A DNA stretch of 64,000 nt, from NCBI GenBank assembly GCA_026712715.1, contig JAPOPW010000074.1, forward strand, positions 62,001 to 126,000. The letters are read 5' to 3'. The position numbers were made by a program, and so were the translations under genes. The notes below the pieces were generated by a model that saw only the letters and a program-made list of their open reading frames with translations, was not told the DNA's origin and did no database searches. Source of the DNA: Immundisolibacterales bacterium. GTDB taxonomy: Bacteria; Pseudomonadota; Gammaproteobacteria; HK1. How positions within the stretch are numbered: position 1 is the first letter of the stretch; the number at the start of each line of letters is the position of its first letter. Shown here piece by piece: positions 26,052 through 35,032 of this stretch.

Positions 26052-27299
26052 TCAGTCGAGAAGCATGTTCGCGGCGGCGGTCGCGAACACCTGGCAGCCG
26101 AGCACGAGGTCCTCTTCGCTCGTGTCTTCCTCGAAGGCGTGGCTGATCCCGCCGATACTCGGAACGAACATCATCGCGGCCGGCATGTGGCGGGAGAGGA
26201 CCTGGGCGTCGTGGATGGCGGCGCTCGGCATCGGGATCCAGTCCCCCGGGGCGTGCCGCTCCGCGGCCCGCTCGATGTGGCCGCGCAGGCGCTCGTCCAT
26301 GATCGCCGGGAGGGATCGCTTGCCGAACTCGGTCATGTGCACTTCGGCACGGCCCCGTGCGCCGGCCTCGGCCACCAGCGCGCGCGCCTGCGCCTCGAGC
26401 CGGTCGAGCACCGCCACGTCCTGATCGCGGAACTGGAGGTGCATCTCGGCCCGTCCCGGCACGATGCTCTGGACCCCGGGGTCGAGAGCAATCCGGCCGA
26501 TGGTCCACACGCTCCGCTCCCCCGCGTGCTCCGGAAACGTATCGTAGACCCGGTGGGCGAGCTCCACGAGGGCGTGCCCCGCGTCGCGCCGGAGCGCCAT
26601 CGGGGTGGTGCCGGCGTGGTTCTGCTGGCCCTTGAACTCGATCACGAAGTTGCGTGAGCCGACGATGCCGGTGACCGCCCCGACGCGCTTTCCCTGGTGC
26701 TCGAGCCACGGCCCCTGCTCGATGTGCGCTTCGGCGTACCCGGCGTAGCGGCCCGGTTCGCGCCGCATGACCGGAACCCCTTCGAGCCCGGCCTCGCGAA
26801 TGGCCTCGCCGAGGGTCTTCCCCTCGTTGTCGGTGAGATCGCGAGCCGACTCCGGTGCCAGCTCGCCACAGAAGGTGAGGCTCCCGAGGCAGGTCAGGAA
26901 GGCGCCCTCCTCGTCGATCCACGAGGCGACGTCGACCGCGAGATGGCGCGTCGCCTCGCACTCCGCGACGGCCCGGGCCACCTCGAGGCCGTAGATCACC
27001 CCCATCGCGCCGTCGAGCCAGCCACCGCGCGGCTGGGTGTCGGTGTGCGAACCGAGGAGGATGGCCGGCCCGGGGTTGCGCGAGCGCCCGAGCACGGTGC
27101 CGACTCCGTCGATACGCGCTTCGAGCCCCGCATCGCGCATCCGCTCGCAGAGCCAGTGGCGCGACTCGACGTCGATCGGGCTCAGCGACTGCCGGACGAC
27201 GCCGACCCCGCAGGCGCCGAATTCGCGCAGGCGCCGCAGATCCGAGAGCAGGCGGTCTGGATTGATCGTGACGCCGGCGGCGCCAGGTGCAGGGTTCAT
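26052..27299 (-). CDS. M20-family amidase (hydantoinase/carbamoylase type)
   Basis: This 415-residue zinc-dependent amidohydrolase resembles N-carbamoyl-amino-acid hydrolases and allantoate amidohydrolases. Metal motifs are LLGSHTDTQPRGGWLDGAMG (with HTDT in place of the usual HLDS), DEEGAFL, AHIEQGPWLE and, at the end, IGGISHAFEE. The dimerisation domain contains GQQNHAGTTPMALRRDAG. Start ATG 27299 is chosen; an in-frame ATG 45 bases upstream is possible. The PuuE-like gene is 17 kb away, so a purine pathway link is not supported. Confidence 0.87.
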   Translation of the reverse strand: MNPAPGAAGVTINPDRLLSDLRRLREFGACGVGVVRQSLSPIDVESRHWLCERMRDAGLEARIDGVGTVLGRSRNPGPAILLGSHTDTQPRGGWLDGAMGVIYGLEVARAVAECEATRHLAVDVASWIDEEGAFLTCLGSLTFCGELAPESARDLTDNEGKTLGEAIREAGLEGVPVMRREPGRYAGYAEAHIEQGPWLEHQGKRVGAVTGIVGSRNFVIEFKGQQNHAGTTPMALRRDAGHALVELAHRVYDTFPEHAGERSVWTIGRIALDPGVQSIVPGRAEMHLQFRDQDVAVLDRLEAQARALVAEAGARGRAEVHMTEFGKRSLPAIMDERLRGHIERAAERHAPGDWIPMPSAAIHDAQVLSRHMPAAMMFVPSIGGISHAFEEDTSEEDLVLGCQVFATAAANMLLD

Positions 27300-27627
27300 T
27301 TCCGATCCGGTCCCGTTCCTGAATTGCGATGCTGGAGAATTCATTGTGCCCGCGAGCCGCGCCGTGTCAAATTGCCGGCGTGACGCGCCTTGTCGCGACC
27401 CGAACCCGGCAGGACCGATGGAGCGGATCGCGCGCGGACCGGACAACCGGGCGAAGCGCAAGTCGACGCCGGACGTTCGTTGCCGTCGCCGGCCGGCGCA
27501 AGTCCGGGTCGCGTGTCCGGGCGGCCGGCATCCACAGGCTGCGTGCGATAACCGAAACTGGGACACTACGCGGCGACGGCATGCGCGGGCAGCCGCGGAC
27601 CCGTTCGGGTCGCAAGGGAGGAAGGAC
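27300..27627. other. Divergent intergenic region, no gene seen
   Basis: These 328 bases separate the M20 amidase and thpR. Long open frames cross it because of GC content, but no domain or ribosome site supports them. AAGGGAGGAAGGAC at its right edge is the thpR ribosome site. Confidence 0.4.
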
Positions 27628-28188
27628 GTGCCGCGGCTCTTCGTTGCGCTGGAACCGCCGGAGGTCCTGAAGCGGGCCATCGACGAGCTGCAGTCCGGAC
27701 TCCGGGACGCGCGCTGGCTGGATGCGGAGGCGCTGCACGTCACCCTCGCCTTCATCGGCGAGGTCGATCCGTCGGCCCAGCGCCGGATCGAGGAGGCGCT
27801 GGACCGGGTGGAAGCCCCGGCTCTCGAGCTCGCCCTGCATGGCCTCGGACACTTCCCGCCCCGGGGACCGCCCCGGGTGCTGTGGACGGGAGCATCCCCG
27901 GCCCGGGAGCTCGGATCGCTCGCCGCCGCCGTCCGGCGCGAGCTCGCGCACGCGGGCCATCCCCCGGAGCGACGGAAATTCGCCCCGCACGTCACCTTCG
28001 CCCGCTTTCGCCGTCCGCCGCCGTCGCCCGCCCTTCAGGACTATCTGGGAACGCACTCTCTCTTTCGGACCTCCGCCGTCGCCATCGGATCGTTCCGGCT
28101 CGTCTCGAGCGTGCTGCGGCCGTCCGGCGCCCGGTACACGGTCGAAGCCGACTATCCGCTGGCCCGAGAATCTCCGCCGGTCTCATGA
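27628..28188 (+). CDS. thpR: RNA 2',3'-cyclic phosphodiesterase
   Basis: This 186-residue member of the 2H phosphoesterase family opens 2',3'-cyclic phosphates on RNA ends. The two catalytic motifs are HVTLAFIGEV near residue 38 and HVTFARFR near residue 118. MPRLFVALEPPEVL is the family start, and GTG is chosen because AAGGGAGGA lies just upstream. The protein is cytoplasmic. Its neighbours give no pathway clue. Confidence 0.9.
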   Translation: MPRLFVALEPPEVLKRAIDELQSGLRDARWLDAEALHVTLAFIGEVDPSAQRRIEEALDRVEAPALELALHGLGHFPPRGPPRVLWTGASPARELGSLAAAVRRELAHAGHPPERRKFAPHVTFARFRRPPPSPALQDYLGTHSLFRTSAVAIGSFRLVSSVLRPSGARYTVEADYPLARESPPVS

Positions 28189-28352
28189 CCGGCAGTGCCG
28201 CGCCCGCCCGCGACCTTGGTGCCGGAGTCGCCGTCCGCCGGAATCTGCCTCTCCGCGGTCACTCCGCAAACAGGAGAAACCGGATTACAATCCGACGCGG
28301 TCGGGCGACCTTGCCGCCGATGGGCTCGCGGACCGCACTACCGGGGACGAAT

Positions 28353-28598
28353 ATGCGCTCATCCACTTTCGACGCTCTCACCGCTGCCCGCGAGCTCGAA
28401 GCGGCCGGCGTCGAACGCGCCCACGCCGAAGCCATTGCCGACCAGCCCCGCACCGCGGCCGGCGCCGATCTAGACCAGCTCGCCACCAAGGGCGACCTCG
28501 CCGAGCTGCGCGCCGAGCTTCGCATGATGCGATGGGCAATCAGCTTCCTCGCCGCCCTCATGCTCGCCGTCGCCGCGCGCCTGTTCGGTATCGTTTGA
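28353..28598 (+). CDS. Small DUF1640-type coiled-coil membrane protein
   Basis: The protein has 81 residues. The head FDALTAARELEAAGVERAHAEAIA closely matches the N-terminus of the repeat protein at 9704-10306, followed by one LATKGDLAELRAELRMMR unit and a C-terminal membrane helix (AISFLAALMLAVAARLFGIV). It is thus the single-unit form of the same family. Function is unknown. A possible ribosome site, GGGGACGA, precedes the ATG. Confidence 0.7.
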   Translation: MRSSTFDALTAARELEAAGVERAHAEAIADQPRTAAGADLDQLATKGDLAELRAELRMMRWAISFLAALMLAVAARLFGIV

Positions 28599-28771
28599 CC
28601 TTCGCCGGCCGGGCCCCCGGGAACAGACCACCCACGGGAGAACCCGCGATGCTCTGTCCAGCTCGCTCGTGTCCCTACCTCGCCAAGCCGCTTTGATCCG
28701 GACGAAGGACCGGCCCATCCACTCTCCAGCTTCCGGATACGCAAGAGGCATGATCTCGGGGAGGAGGGGCG

Positions 28772-29788
28772 GTGCCCCCCGCTGAGGTCCGGTCCGGCAC
28801 AGCCGGCGCAGGCGCCGGCGCCCCCTCCGGGCAGCAAGCGCCGGCGGCGCTGCCGGAGTGGTTCACGAGCAAGAAGACCCGCCCCAACCTGATCGTCAGT
28901 CGCTGGGTGCCGCTCGCCCTCGTCGGGGCGCCGGTCCTGGTCCTGTTCGCGATCGTCGTCTATCCGACCGTGTGGATGTTCTACCACGCGTTCCAGAACA
29001 CCAACATTATGCGGCTCTTCCGGGGCAACTGGAGCTACGTCGGCTGGGAGAACTTCGAAACCGTCCTCACCTCCGAGCGCTTCTGGGACAGCGTCCAGCA
29101 CCTGGTGCAGTACCTGGTGTTCGGGGCGTGCCTCCAGGTGCTGCTCGCCACCGTCCTCGCGCTGACCCTCTACGAGGTGGTGAAACGCGACTGGGTGCGC
29201 GTGCTTTTCCTCATCATCCTGGTGCTGCCGATGATGCTCCCGCCCTCGATCGTCGGGGTGCTGTGGAAATTCCTCCTCACCCCGTCGAACGGAGCCATCA
29301 ACGCGGCGCTTCTCGAGCTCGGCCTCATCAGCGAGCACATCGAATGGTTCAACGCGGGGATGTCGCTGTGGTCAATCATCATCGCGGACGTGTGGAACTG
29401 GACCGCCCTCCCGCTCCTCATCATCTACTCCGGGCGGGTGTCCCTCCCGCCCGCGGTCTACGAGGCCGCCCGCGTGGACGGAGCGGGCGGCTGGCTCGTG
29501 CTCCGGCGCATCACCCTCCCGATGCTGAAGGAGGTGATCGCGATCGCCTTCATCATCCGCTTCATGGACGCGTTCAAGTTCGTCGACCTCGTCTACGTCA
29601 TGACCTCCGGGGGGCCGGCGCAGACCTCGGAGCTCCCGACCTACATCGCGTTCCAGCGCGGCATCCGCGAGTTCGAGGTGGGCGAGGCGGCCGCCTACGC
29701 AATCATCATCTTCGCCTTCTCGGCGATCCTCATCACCCTGTTCCTTCGCTATCTCAAGAAGGTCCTCAAGGCGCAGGGCATCGCATGA
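28772..29788 (+). CDS. ABC carbohydrate permease, MalF/UgpA type
   Basis: This 338-residue inner-membrane protein has six helices and the EAA motif YEAARVDGAGGWLVLRRITLP near residue 230. The first 45 residues are Pro/Ala-rich and cytoplasmic. GTG start, preceded by GGGGAGGAGGGG. It opens an operon of two permeases, two ATPases and one binding protein with short gaps. Confidence 0.9.
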   Translation: MPPAEVRSGTAGAGAGAPSGQQAPAALPEWFTSKKTRPNLIVSRWVPLALVGAPVLVLFAIVVYPTVWMFYHAFQNTNIMRLFRGNWSYVGWENFETVLTSERFWDSVQHLVQYLVFGACLQVLLATVLALTLYEVVKRDWVRVLFLIILVLPMMLPPSIVGVLWKFLLTPSNGAINAALLELGLISEHIEWFNAGMSLWSIIIADVWNWTALPLLIIYSGRVSLPPAVYEAARVDGAGGWLVLRRITLPMLKEVIAIAFIIRFMDAFKFVDLVYVMTSGGPAQTSELPTYIAFQRGIREFEVGEAAAYAIIIFAFSAILITLFLRYLKKVLKAQGIA

Positions 29789-29813
29789 CGGTCCGGCTCG
29801 CGAGGACGCGGCG

Positions 29814-30653
29814 GTGAGCGAGGCGAACTACCGGCTCGTCCGGGGACTTCTCCTCGCGTTCCTCGGCCTGTGGCTCCTCCTCACCCTGTTCCCGTTCTAC
29901 TGGCAGATCATCACCGCCCTCAAGGACGCGGCGGAGACCAATCGGACGGTTCCGACCTTCTGGCCGGACGTGTGGCACCCCAGGAACTTCAAGCTGGTCT
30001 TCGCCGAGGCGTCGAACTTCCAGGCCCTCGTCGACAGCTTCATCGTCGCGACCGGAAACACCCTCGCCTCGCTGGTGCTCGGCACCCTCGCCGGCTACGC
30101 CTTCGCCCGCTTCCCGCGCCAGGCGGGGGGCGAGAACCTCGCGTTCTGGATCCTCTCGAACCGCATGTTTCCGCCGGTGGCGGTGCTCATCCCCATGTTC
30201 TTCCTCTTCGACGCGACGCCCTGGGGCACGGACAGCCACCTCTCGCTCATCATCCTCTACCTCGTGTTCAACATGCCGCTCGCGACCTGGCTCATGATGG
30301 TGTTCTTCCGGGACGCGCCGCGCGAGCTCGAGGAGGCCGCGTACCTCGACGGCTACCCGCCCCTCAGGGCGTTCTTCAAGGTAACCCTTCCGCTCGTCCT
30401 TCCGGGAATGATCTCGGTCGCCATGCTCTGCTGGATATTCGCGTGGAACGAGTATCTGTTCGCCAACCTGTTCGTCGGGACCGAGGTGAAGACGTTCACC
30501 ATCGTCATTCCCACCTTCACCCACGGCAGCCAGACCCTGTGGAACCTCCAGATGGCGTTCAGCCTCATCGCCATGCTGCCGCCGCTGGTGCTCTTCGTGC
30601 TCCTTCGCCGCTACATGGTCCGGGGGCTCTCCCTCGGCGTCGTCAAGGGCTGA
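29814..30653 (+). CDS. ABC carbohydrate permease, MalG/UgpE type
   Basis: This 279-residue partner permease has six helices and the EAA loop EEAAYLDGYPPLRAFFKVTLP near residue 180. AYAFARFP and FFRDAPRELEEAAY are typical MalG-like segments. GTG start 26 bases after the first permease. The two should form the heterodimeric channel of the importer. Confidence 0.9.
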   Translation: MSEANYRLVRGLLLAFLGLWLLLTLFPFYWQIITALKDAAETNRTVPTFWPDVWHPRNFKLVFAEASNFQALVDSFIVATGNTLASLVLGTLAGYAFARFPRQAGGENLAFWILSNRMFPPVAVLIPMFFLFDATPWGTDSHLSLIILYLVFNMPLATWLMMVFFRDAPRELEEAAYLDGYPPLRAFFKVTLPLVLPGMISVAMLCWIFAWNEYLFANLFVGTEVKTFTIVIPTFTHGSQTLWNLQMAFSLIAMLPPLVLFVLLRRYMVRGLSLGVVKG

Positions 30654-30673
30654 CCGGGGGGAGATCCGGAACG

Positions 30674-31867
30674 GTGGCCGACCTTCGCATCGAGGGCCTG
30701 TGCAAGGGCTGGGACTTCCCCGTCATCGACCGCCTCGACCTCGCGGTGGAGGAGGGAGAGTTCTTCGTCGTCGTCGGCCCGAGCGGCATCGGGAAGACGA
30801 CCCTGCTCAGGCTCGTCGCGGGCCTCGAGCGGTGCGACGCGGGCCGGATCCTCGTCGGCGGCCGCGACGTGACGGCGCTCCCGCCCTATCGGCGCAACGT
30901 CGCGATGACCTTCGAGAGCTACGCGCTCTACCCGCACCTGAGCGTGTTCGAGAACATCGCGAGCCCCCTGCGGGCGCAGAAGCGTCCACGCTCGGAGATC
31001 GAGACCACCGTGCGACAGGTGACCGACATGCTGCGGATCCACGAGCTGCTCGAGCGCCGTCCGGGGGAGATCTCGGGCGGGCAGAAGCAGCGCACCGCCC
31101 TTGCCCGCACCCTGGTCGCGAACCCCGAGGTCTACCTCCTCGACGAGCCGATCAGCCACCTCGACGCGCGCATCCGCCACGAGCTTCGGCAGCAGTTCCA
31201 CGACCTCGAGGAGCTGCGCCGGGTCGCAACCCTCTACGTGACCCACGACTATGCGGAGGCGCTCTCGCTCGGCGACCGCATCGGGGTGATGGGCGCGGGC
31301 GGGCTCGTCCAGATCGGCACCGCCCGCGAGCTCTTCGAGCGGCCGGGCTCGCTCTTCGTCGCCCAGCATCTCGGACAGCCCTCGATCAACGTGGTGGAGG
31401 CGAAGCTGCGAAGCGCGCCCGGCGATGCCCTGACCTGCGTCGCCGCGACCGGGGACGGGCAGGGTGGCGAGGGGCTGGCGATCCCGGTCGCGGATGCGCA
31501 TCGGGCCGCGCTCCTCGCGGGCGGCATCGATACGGTCACCCTCGGGATCCGGCCCCAGTTCCTCTCGGTGCTGGAGAACGGAGCGACGGCCGGCGCCGGC
31601 GCCCATGCGGGCGCTTCCGGGGAGGCCGGCGCCGGACGGGAGGGGCAATCCGCCCCTTTGCACGGCTTCGAGTTCGACGCCACGGTGGAGCTCTACGAGC
31701 CGCTCGGCGCGACCGGTGTCCTTCTCGCCGACGCGGGCGGCGTCCCCCTCACTGCCCTCACCGCCCCCGACCGCACGTTCGACTACGGGGCGCGGGTCAC
31801 GCTTCGCCTGCATCCCGAGACGCTCCTCTATTTCGACCCCCGGAGCGGGGCGAGTCTGGTGCAATAG
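30674..31867 (+). CDS. ABC ATPase, MalK/UgpC type, subunit 1
   Basis: This 397-residue ATPase with a C-terminal TOBE-type regulatory domain has Walker A GPSGIGKTT, signature ISGGQKQR, Walker B VYLLDEPISHLD and H-loop YVTHDYAEAL. The Q-loop Gln is replaced by Glu (FESYALYP). A stretch near residues 310-335 (AGAGAHAGASGEAGAGREG) is a low-complexity insert in the regulatory domain. GTG start. The next gene is a second, different ATPase, so a heterodimer is likely. Confidence 0.88.
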   Translation: MADLRIEGLCKGWDFPVIDRLDLAVEEGEFFVVVGPSGIGKTTLLRLVAGLERCDAGRILVGGRDVTALPPYRRNVAMTFESYALYPHLSVFENIASPLRAQKRPRSEIETTVRQVTDMLRIHELLERRPGEISGGQKQRTALARTLVANPEVYLLDEPISHLDARIRHELRQQFHDLEELRRVATLYVTHDYAEALSLGDRIGVMGAGGLVQIGTARELFERPGSLFVAQHLGQPSINVVEAKLRSAPGDALTCVAATGDGQGGEGLAIPVADAHRAALLAGGIDTVTLGIRPQFLSVLENGATAGAGAHAGASGEAGAGREGQSAPLHGFEFDATVELYEPLGATGVLLADAGGVPLTALTAPDRTFDYGARVTLRLHPETLLYFDPRSGASLVQ

Positions 31868-31871
31868 CGCC

Positions 31872-32984
31872 ATGGCGTCGGTCAGCCTCACGGGGGTCAA
31901 CAAGATCTACCGCTCGCGCGGGGAGGCGGTGCATGCGGTGAGGGACCTCGACCTCGCGATCGCGGACGGCGAGTTCGTCGCGCTGCTCGGTCCCTCCGGC
32001 TGCGGCAAGACCTCGACTCTTCGCATGATCGTCGGGCTCGAGGAGATCACCTCGGGCGAGATCGCCTTCGACGGCCGGCGGGTGAACGAGCTCGATCCCC
32101 AGCGGCGCAACGTGGCGATGGCGTTCGAGACCTACGCCCTGTACCCCGGCTTCACGGTCGCCGAGAACCTCGCGTTTCCGCTCGAGGTGATGGGGTTGCC
32201 GGAGGCGAAGCGCTCCGTGCGAGTGCGCGAGATGGCCGCGATGCTGCGCCTCGAGGACATCCTGGATCAGACCCCGGCCGCGCTCTCCGGCGGCCAGCAG
32301 CAGCGGGTGAGCCTCGGGCGGGCCCTCATCCGGGAGCCGGCCGCGTTCATCCTGGACGAGGTGATGAGCCACATCGACGCGCATCTGAAGTTCCGGATGC
32401 TCTTCGATCTCAAGCGGATCCACCGGGACCTCGGCCGCACCACCATCTACGTGACCCATGATCAGGTCGAAGCGCTCGCCCTCGCGGACCGGGTCGCGGT
32501 GATGAGCCAGGCCGAGCTCCAGCAGGTGGGGACCCGGAACGAGCTCTACCACCACCCGGCGAACGTGTTCGTCGCCGACTTCATCGGCGAGCCGCCGACC
32601 AACTTCTTCGCCACGCGCCTCGAGTCCTCGGGCGGTACGGCCCGGTTGCGGGTCGAGGACTCGGAGCTCGTGTTGGAGCTCGCGCCGGAGCGCGCCGCCC
32701 GGCTCGCGGAGACCGGCGACGCGCGCTTCATCGCGGGCATTCGCCCGCAGAACCTGCACCTCGAAGGCGGCCGGGACGGCCGCTCCGCGAGCGTGGCCGC
32801 GGCAGTCGCGATCAACGAGTACGTGGGCGAGCAGGTGATCCTGACCCTCGGAAACGGTGCGAGCGTGTTCCGGGCGCTCGCGGCTCCCGAAACGCGCGCG
32901 GCGCGCGGAGAGCCGGTGCGGATGCACTATGCTCCGCGGGACGTGATGGTATTCAGCGAATCGACGGAGGAGCTGATCGCCTGA
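31872..32984 (+). CDS. ABC ATPase, MalK/UgpC type, subunit 2
   Basis: This 370-residue ATPase has Walker A GPSGCGKTS, signature LSGGQQQR and H-loop YVTHDQVEAL. Walker B reads AFILDEVMSHIDA instead of the usual DEPLSNLDA, and the Q-loop again has Glu (FETYALYP). The catalytic Glu after Walker B is present, so both sites may be active. The C-terminal regulatory domain begins near residue 240. The gene starts four bases after the first ATPase stop. Confidence 0.88.
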   Translation: MASVSLTGVNKIYRSRGEAVHAVRDLDLAIADGEFVALLGPSGCGKTSTLRMIVGLEEITSGEIAFDGRRVNELDPQRRNVAMAFETYALYPGFTVAENLAFPLEVMGLPEAKRSVRVREMAAMLRLEDILDQTPAALSGGQQQRVSLGRALIREPAAFILDEVMSHIDAHLKFRMLFDLKRIHRDLGRTTIYVTHDQVEALALADRVAVMSQAELQQVGTRNELYHHPANVFVADFIGEPPTNFFATRLESSGGTARLRVEDSELVLELAPERAARLAETGDARFIAGIRPQNLHLEGGRDGRSASVAAAVAINEYVGEQVILTLGNGASVFRALAAPETRAARGEPVRMHYAPRDVMVFSESTEELIA

Positions 32985-33068
32985 GTGACGGGCGGCGGGC
33001 CGCGGCGGCCCGGCGCGCAATCCCGGGCGCGGCATGAACGCGCCCCGAACGAAGAAGGAGGAAAGTCC

Positions 33069-34613
33069 ATGAGCATCTTCAGCGCCTACACGCGACGCAA
33101 GTTCCTGAGGAATGCGGCGGCCGGCGCCGGTGCGGCGGCGGCCGCGTCGGTCTTGCCGCGGAGCGCGTTCGGAGCCCAGGCGGTGCCGCCCGGCAAGAAG
33201 CTCTTCAACGACATCGATCTCACCTACTTCCAGGACTCCAACTGGCTGCACGCGCCGCTGTGGCTGTCCCCGCACCTGAAGAAGGAAGCGGGGGTCGGCA
33301 TCAAGAGCCGCGAGAACTACGGCGGCGGCGACGCGGTGGCGAAGATCCTGCCGCAGCTTCTCTCCAAGCGGCCCCGTTTCGACTGGGTGCAGTACCCGAG
33401 CCTGTTCTTCGGCGCGTTCGCGGAGACCGGCCAGCTCGAGCCGCTGGACGACTACCTCGCCAAGTACGAGGGAACGTCGGACTACCTCGACTGGGTGATG
33501 CCCGCCTACCGCGAGTTCTATACCAAGTGGGACGGCAAGACCTACGGGATGATGCTGGACGGAGACATCCACATCCTCCACTACCGCAATCAGTACTTCA
33601 ACGATCCCATGCTGCAGAAGAAGTACTCCAAGCGCTTCCAGCGCGAGCTCGCGGTCCCCAAGACCTGGAACGAGTTCATCGACGCCACCCAGTTCTTCAC
33701 CGAGGAGCTCAAGAGCCAGAACGTGTACGGCACGTCGATGGTGGTGAACCCCCCGAACTTCGGGTGGGGCTTCTGGATGGACATCGCGGCATCGGCCGGA
33801 GTGAACTACTTCGACGAGAACATGAACCCCACCATCAACCAGGGCAAGGCCGCCGAGGCCCTGGACATGTACAAGGAGATCATCAAGTTCGGCCCCCCCG
33901 GGGCGGAAGCGATGGACATCGGCACCACCATCCAGCGCTGGCAGTCCGGCTCCGACGTCATGTCCGTGTGGTGGATCGACCTCTCCGAGTTCACCGTGCA
34001 GCAGCAGGGGGTGGAGCTCGCCGAGGACCAGCGCGGAGCCATCGTTCCCGGCTGGGAGAACGACGACGGCTCGATCACCAACCGGGCGATCTCCCTCTGG
34101 TGCCGGACCGCATCGGTTCCGAAGAACATTCCGGAGGACGTCAAGGAAGCCGCGTTCTACTTCATCTACCGCATGTCCCATCCGGACTACTCGAACGACA
34201 TCGTCGCGGACGAGTACTGCGGGTCGGACCCGTTCGGGAAGAGCCACTACGGCGACGAGGCGGCGAAGCTCTATCTCGGGGCCAATCCGCAGCGCGGGAC
34301 GGACAACGAGCTCTGGCCGACCAACGCCGGCATCTTCAAGAACTTCGACACGGCCAAGAACCACCTGGACGCGGGACTCGCCAACGTCGAGGTCGGCTAT
34401 CCGCAGTTCTTCTGGGAAGGCGCGCCGGAGTACGCGGACGCCCTGGGGCGCAACATCTCCAAGGCGATCTCCGGAGCGCTGACCAGCCAGCAGGCGCTGG
34501 ACGAGGCGGCCGAGGAGTGGGTGAAGATCTCCCAGAACCTCGGCCTCGACAGCCAGAAGCGCCAGTACCGGAACTTCGTCGACGGCGCGCGCAAGCTCGG
34601 ATACAAGATCTGA
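33069..34613 (+). CDS. ABC carbohydrate-binding protein with Tat signal
   Basis: The 514-residue extracellular solute-binding protein is larger than the usual 420-450 residues. The N-terminus TRRKFLRNAAAGAG is a twin-arginine signal with cleavage after SAFGA, so it is probably exported folded. The mature chain has family-1 binding-protein features: SLFFGAFAETGQLEPLDDYL, YGMMLDGDIHILHYRNQYFND, PKTWNEFIDATQ and SVWWIDLSEF. AAGGAGGAAAG precedes the ATG. The ligand is unknown; abundant aromatic residues suggest a sugar or polyol. Confidence 0.9.
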   Translation: MSIFSAYTRRKFLRNAAAGAGAAAAASVLPRSAFGAQAVPPGKKLFNDIDLTYFQDSNWLHAPLWLSPHLKKEAGVGIKSRENYGGGDAVAKILPQLLSKRPRFDWVQYPSLFFGAFAETGQLEPLDDYLAKYEGTSDYLDWVMPAYREFYTKWDGKTYGMMLDGDIHILHYRNQYFNDPMLQKKYSKRFQRELAVPKTWNEFIDATQFFTEELKSQNVYGTSMVVNPPNFGWGFWMDIAASAGVNYFDENMNPTINQGKAAEALDMYKEIIKFGPPGAEAMDIGTTIQRWQSGSDVMSVWWIDLSEFTVQQQGVELAEDQRGAIVPGWENDDGSITNRAISLWCRTASVPKNIPEDVKEAAFYFIYRMSHPDYSNDIVADEYCGSDPFGKSHYGDEAAKLYLGANPQRGTDNELWPTNAGIFKNFDTAKNHLDAGLANVEVGYPQFFWEGAPEYADALGRNISKAISGALTSQQALDEAAEEWVKISQNLGLDSQKRQYRNFVDGARKLGYKI

Positions 34614-34675
34614 GCCCGGGGCGCCCGGGCCGCCGGTTGCGTGGCCGGCGCCCGGACCGGCCGGAAAGATGCAAC

Positions 34676-34704
34676 CGCCCCGCCCGCGGACCGCGGGCGG
34701 GGCG
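34676..34704 (+). terminator. Very strong GC hairpin after the ABC operon
   Basis: CGCCCCGCCCGCG and CGCGGGCGGGGCG flank a three-base loop in a perfect 13-bp stem, 62 bases after the binding-protein stop. There is no T-run after it. The rest of 34614-35032, about 400 bases, shows no gene. Confidence 0.55.
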
Positions 34705-35032
34705 CGGCGAGCGGATCCGCCGGGACAGGCGACGGGTTGCTCTGCGCTCTCCAGTCCGGATCATGCCCGTTCCTGATCGCGACCACCCCTCATCCGGTCC
34801 GTCGGCCCGGACCCGGAACCCCGCGCCGGCCCGGACTTCCCGCCCGGCTCTCATTCGCGTGCGCGTGACGGGGCGGGAGCACGGGATTCGTACGCAAACG
34901 GGTACGCTCTCTCCGTGGCGTGAGCCATCCAAGCGCGGACGCGAACGGGTGTCCGCGCGCGTACGGGTCTGACCGAACGGCCCGGGCATTCCCGGGGAGG
35001 TTGCCATCGACGCCCTCTCGATCACGATCGTC

